Made by a program: the position numbers and the translations under genes. A DNA stretch of 64,000 bases, taken from the NCBI RefSeq assembly GCF_041296385.1, contig NW_027183510.1, positions 248,001-312,000 of the forward strand, written 5' to 3'. Every line of letters begins with the position of its first letter. Position 1 is the stretch's first letter. The notes beneath the pieces were generated by a model. The model made no database searches and had not been told where the DNA came from. It saw only the letters and a list, made by a program, of their open reading frames with translations. Positions 60,895-64,000 of this stretch are shown piece by piece. This DNA comes from Aphelocoma coerulescens. Taxonomy: Eukaryota > Chordata > Aves > Passeriformes > Corvidae.

Positions 60895-63069
60895 AGCCGG
60901 GATAATTTGAGAGTCCTTCTGTGTTTCGGTGGGGTCTCCTGAAACATCCATAGACAGCGAGGCCCGTGCAAAGAAACAGGGAGCCATTCTTGAGAGAAGT
61001 TGCAGAGCTCTTTCTTCTCCAGCCACATGGGCGGGGCACTGCCAAAGAACTGAGCAATCACGGCACAACCAGGGCCCTCCTGGCACAGGGCAACACAAAA
61101 TAAGCAGTGCTGAACAGGATTAGGGCACATGTGAGCAGGGAGCAGGGAGACCCCCCGTGCCCAGGCCATGCCTCTACCCCAGGGTCCCCTCTCCCATGAC
61201 CTCATGGCAGGGGGGAGGAACCCCAACACTTCCGTAGGTGTAGTCTCTCTCCTCCTCCTTGCAGCTGGCTCATGGGCCCACATTCAGGGCCCCCACCTCG
61301 GGAGAAAATTCTCCCAATGTGCTCTGATGTTGAAAGAGTCAAGAAGAGAAGAAGGGAAAAAAAACCCCCGAAGTCCCAGGAAAACAAAGTTCAACTCTCC
61401 ATCTCCCCCCAGAGAAAAGGAGCTGAAAACTGGCTAAAAAGAAACAAAGTTGCTTCCTCTGCTCTTGCTGCAAGCAGGATGCAGAGGAGTGTGTATGTGT
61501 GTCCTTCAACAAACGCTCTGAGAAGTTTGTCTGGCTTTTTTTTCCTCTCCCCCCTCTCAGGCTCAGTTGAAAGGCACAGAAATGCACAAAGTTCACTTCT
61601 GGGCATAGAGCAGCAATAGGGGATACACACAATAAAGTCACCCCAAGACACAGGGACAGAGAATTCAGTGGAAAGACTCCGAGAATTCTGCTCCCAGAGA
61701 TCATTCCTGCTCACACTGACCCTTGTAGAAAGGGGACATCGTTCCAGGCAGCCTGTACTGAGCATGTGGCTCCTGAGTGGGGTTTGTTGTTTAGGAAACC
61801 TGCTCCGGCTTTTCCATTCTTTCCTTCCAAACAGGAAAACTTCTCCTGGGGCTGTGTGCAGGCAGAGCCCTGAGGAGAGCAGGTGGCACATGGTGCACTG
61901 GGCTGGGACAGGCAGCTGCAGAGCTCAAGGGAAGAAGCCCAAAGTGTCACAATGGCTCCTTGCCTTCACATGCAACACCTGGGTCACAATGGTCTCCTTG
62001 ATTCCATGAGGCCCCACTGTGTCACAATGGCTCCTTGGTTCCATCAGGTTCCGCAGTGTCACCATGGTCTCCTTTGATCCGCATTGTCATCATGGACAAT
62101 TGGTTCCATGAGGCCCCGCAGTGTCACAATGGTCCCTTGCTTCCATAGCTTTTACGTTGTAACAATGGACTCCTTGCTTCTATGAGCTAGCCTGCTTTTT
62201 GCAGAGGTGTCTTTGGTTCCAACAAGGCCCCGCTGTGTCTCAGTGCACCCTGGCTTCCATGTGGATGTGGAGTATCACAAAGGCTCCTTGGTTCCACCAG
62301 GTCCTGCTGTGTCACAATGGGTCCTGTGGTCCCTGAGGCCCTCCAAAGTCATTGTGGAGGCTTGCTTCCATGAGGTTCCATTATGTGCCAGTGGTCATCT
62401 TGGTTCCAGGAGTTTCCTTAGTGTCACAATGCTCTCCATGCTTCCATTAGGCCCTGCTTTGCCACAATGGTCCCCTTGTTTCCATGAGGCCCCGCTGTGT
62501 CACAATGGACCTATGGTTCCATGATGTTGCGTGGTGTCACCGTGCTCTTCTTGAATCCGCAGTGTAACCATGGACCATTGGTTCCATGCAGCCGTGTCAC
62601 AATGGGCTCCTTGATTCCATGATTCCCCACGGTGTCACAATGGAGCCTTGTTTCTAGGAGGTTCTGTACTGTCACAATTGCCTCCTTGATGCCATCAGCC
62701 CCTGCAGTGTCACAATGGCTCCTTGGTTCCATGAGGAACACAATAGCTTGGCATAAGCATTGAGCAACAGCTGCTGAACACACCTGGCAACATCTGCTTG
62801 CATCAAAAGAGTGCTTCAAGCTGACAATGGCACCAGCAGCTTCCATCTGCAACAGAGACCCAGGAAAGGACAGGCTGTGCCGGTTTGGACAAATGTGGAG
62901 GAAAATATCCTCTGATAGAAGGCAGGTTACACCCAGCCCTCCCCCACCAGGTTTTTGGAAGAAAGAACTTTCCTGGGAAGAAAGTGAAAGAGATAAAAAC
63001 TATTTTTTTAACAAACACACAGGAAAAGGATAGCAATGCTAAATATTAAAGGTCTCGCTGTGCAGAGAA
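60895..63069 (+). repeat. Satellite unit 29, mixed type (2,175 bp)
   Basis: The minisatellite lies at 61946-62736. It opens with AGCCGGG and CCTTCTGTG like unit 17, then CTGGCAC, GACCCCCCGTG, the A8 purine tract, CCTTCAACAAAC, AATAAA and CATTCCTG near 61700. GGTGCACTGG near 61892 is a private C-to-T-type change at a CpG. It ends with TAAAGGTCTCG. Confidence 0.97.
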
Positions 63070-64000
63070 AGCTGGGATAATTTGAGAGTCCTTCCGTGTT
63101 TCGGTGGGGTCTCCTGAAACATCCATAGACAGCGAGGCCCGTGCAAAGAAACAGGGAGCGATTCTTGAGAGAAGTTTCAGAGCTCTTTCTTCTCCAGCCA
63201 CATGGGTGGGGCACTGCCAAAGAACTGAGCAATCACGGCACAACCAGGGCCCTCCTCGCACAGGGCAACACAAAATAAGCAGTGCTGAACAGGATTAGGG
63301 CACATGTGAGCAGGGAGCAGGGAGACCCCGTGCCCAGGCCATGCCTCTACCCCAGGGTCCCCTCTCCCATGACCTCATGGCAGGGGGGAGGAACCCCAAC
63401 ACTTCCGTAGGTGTAGTCTCTCTCCTCCTCCTTGCAGCTGGCTCATGGGCCCACATTCAGGGCCCCCACCTCGGGAGAAAATTCTCCCAATGTGCTCTGA
63501 TGTTGAAAGAGTCAAGAAGAGAAGGGGAAAAAACCCCCAAAGTCCCAGGAAAACAAAGTTCAACTCTCCATCTCCCCCCAGAGAAAAGGAGCTGAAAACT
63601 GGCTAAAAAGAAACAAAGTTGCTTCCTCTGCTCTTGCTGCAAGCAGGATGCAGAGGAGTGTGTATGTGTGTCCTTGAACAAACGCTCTGAGAAGTTTGTC
63701 TGGCTTTTTTTTCCTCTCCCCCCTCTCAGGCTCAGTTGAAAGGCACAGAAATGCACAAAGTTCACTTCTGGGCATAGAGCAGCAATAGGGGATACACACA
63801 ATAAAGTCACCCCAAGACACAGGGACAGAGAATTCAGTGGAAAGACTCCGAGAATTCTGCTCCCAGAGATCATTCATTCCTGCTCACACTGACCCTTGTA
63901 GAAAGGGGACATCGTTCCAGGCAGCCTGTACTGAGCATGTGGCTCCTGAGTGGGGTTTGTTGTTTAGGAAACCTGCTCAGGCTTTTCCATTCTTTCCTTC
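63070..64000 (+). repeat. Satellite unit 30, partial (first 931 bp)
   Basis: The unit is cut by the window end before the minisatellite. It has AAGTTTCAG, a broken GC box (GGGTGGGGC at 63204-63212), a short purine tract, GTCTGGC before the T-run, AATAAA near 63800 and GCTCAGGC near 63976. The array clearly continues past the window. Confidence 0.97.

Larger units (their letters stand above)
1..64000 (+). repeat. Macrosatellite array, ~2.17-kb unit, 29 full copies plus one partial
   Basis: The anchor AGCTGGGATAATTTGAGAG (AGCCGGG in two units, GACAG in one) recurs at 1, 2179, 4361, 6534, 8710, 10882, 13058, 15230, 17406, 19578, 21754, 23926, 26102, 28274, 30444, 32620, 34792, 36972, 39144, 41316, 43490, 45665, 47838, 50013, 52186, 54365, 56547, 58720, 60895 and 63070. 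Everything between anchors aligns along its whole length, with scattered substitutions and small indels. All copies are in direct orientation, and both window ends lie inside the array. Two alternating subfamilies are named here. Type A has GAGCCATTC, ACAAACACTC, AATAAA, GTGGATGTGG and 2,176 bp. Type B has GAGCGATTC, CTCACACAGG, an A8 run, a 7-T tract, CATTCCTG and 2,172 bp. Function is unknown. Scarce CpG suggests vertebrate DNA, possibly avian. Confidence 0.98.

Noticed and set aside
1..64000. Ribosomal DNA or another multicopy gene array (histone, snRNA, tRNA, zinc-finger cluster)
   Set aside because: No rRNA or tRNA sequence is recognised, there are no histone or C2H2 zinc-finger motifs in any frame, and 2.17 kb is too short for vertebrate rDNA.

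Overview
The window is one uninterrupted head-to-tail array of a ~2.17-kb tandem repeat (macrosatellite, or large-unit satellite). I count 29 complete units and one partial unit (63070-64000). All are on the same strand, with no foreign sequence between units and no array edge in view, so the array is longer than 64 kb. Unit lengths, measured from one recurring anchor, run from 2,170 to 2,182 bp. I find no protein-coding gene, rRNA, tRNA, CRISPR array, bacterial operon or intact mobile element. Open frames of 60-200 codons occur in every unit on both strands, but indels shift them between units, so I treat them as chance frames.

Organism: the sequence looks like vertebrate nuclear DNA. CpG is scarce next to TpG/CpA, base composition is near balanced, and homopolymer and polypyrimidine tracts are common. 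The degenerate minisatellite core, built from GTCACAATGG and TTCCATGAGGCCCC, reminds me of repeats in bird (perhaps songbird) assemblies. That is memory, not a database result, and I hold it with low confidence.

Layout of a unit (phase set by the window start; unit 1 numbering): (a) 1-1048, non-repetitive within the unit, with a GC box, an E-box, two polypyrimidine-AG tracts, short palindromes and a paired EcoRI site; (b) 1049-1844, a minisatellite of about 22 degenerate ~37-bp subrepeats that itself contains a ~478-bp internal duplication; (c) 1845-2178, non-repetitive and ending A/T-rich.

Layout of the array: units 1-3 (1-6533) carry alleles that are rare elsewhere. Units 4-13 (6534-28273) alternate strictly between two subfamilies of 2,176 and 2,172 bp, giving a 4,348-bp dimeric higher-order repeat. 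Units 14-21 (28274-45664) are mixtures of subfamilies. Units 22-25 (45665-54364) form a second dimer zone with the same 4,348-bp offset but different alleles. Units 26-30 (54365-64000) mix alleles from units 1-3 with alleles from the second dimer zone. The pattern fits repeated unequal exchange and gene conversion at several nested scales: ~37 bp, ~478 bp, ~2.17 kb and ~4.35 kb.

The observations most worth a second look are this nested hierarchy, the two independent dimer zones, a linked junction haplotype that recurs at four unit boundaries, and the ~348 copies of a SOX-like ACAATGG motif. Whether the array is transcribed or binds proteins cannot be decided from sequence alone.
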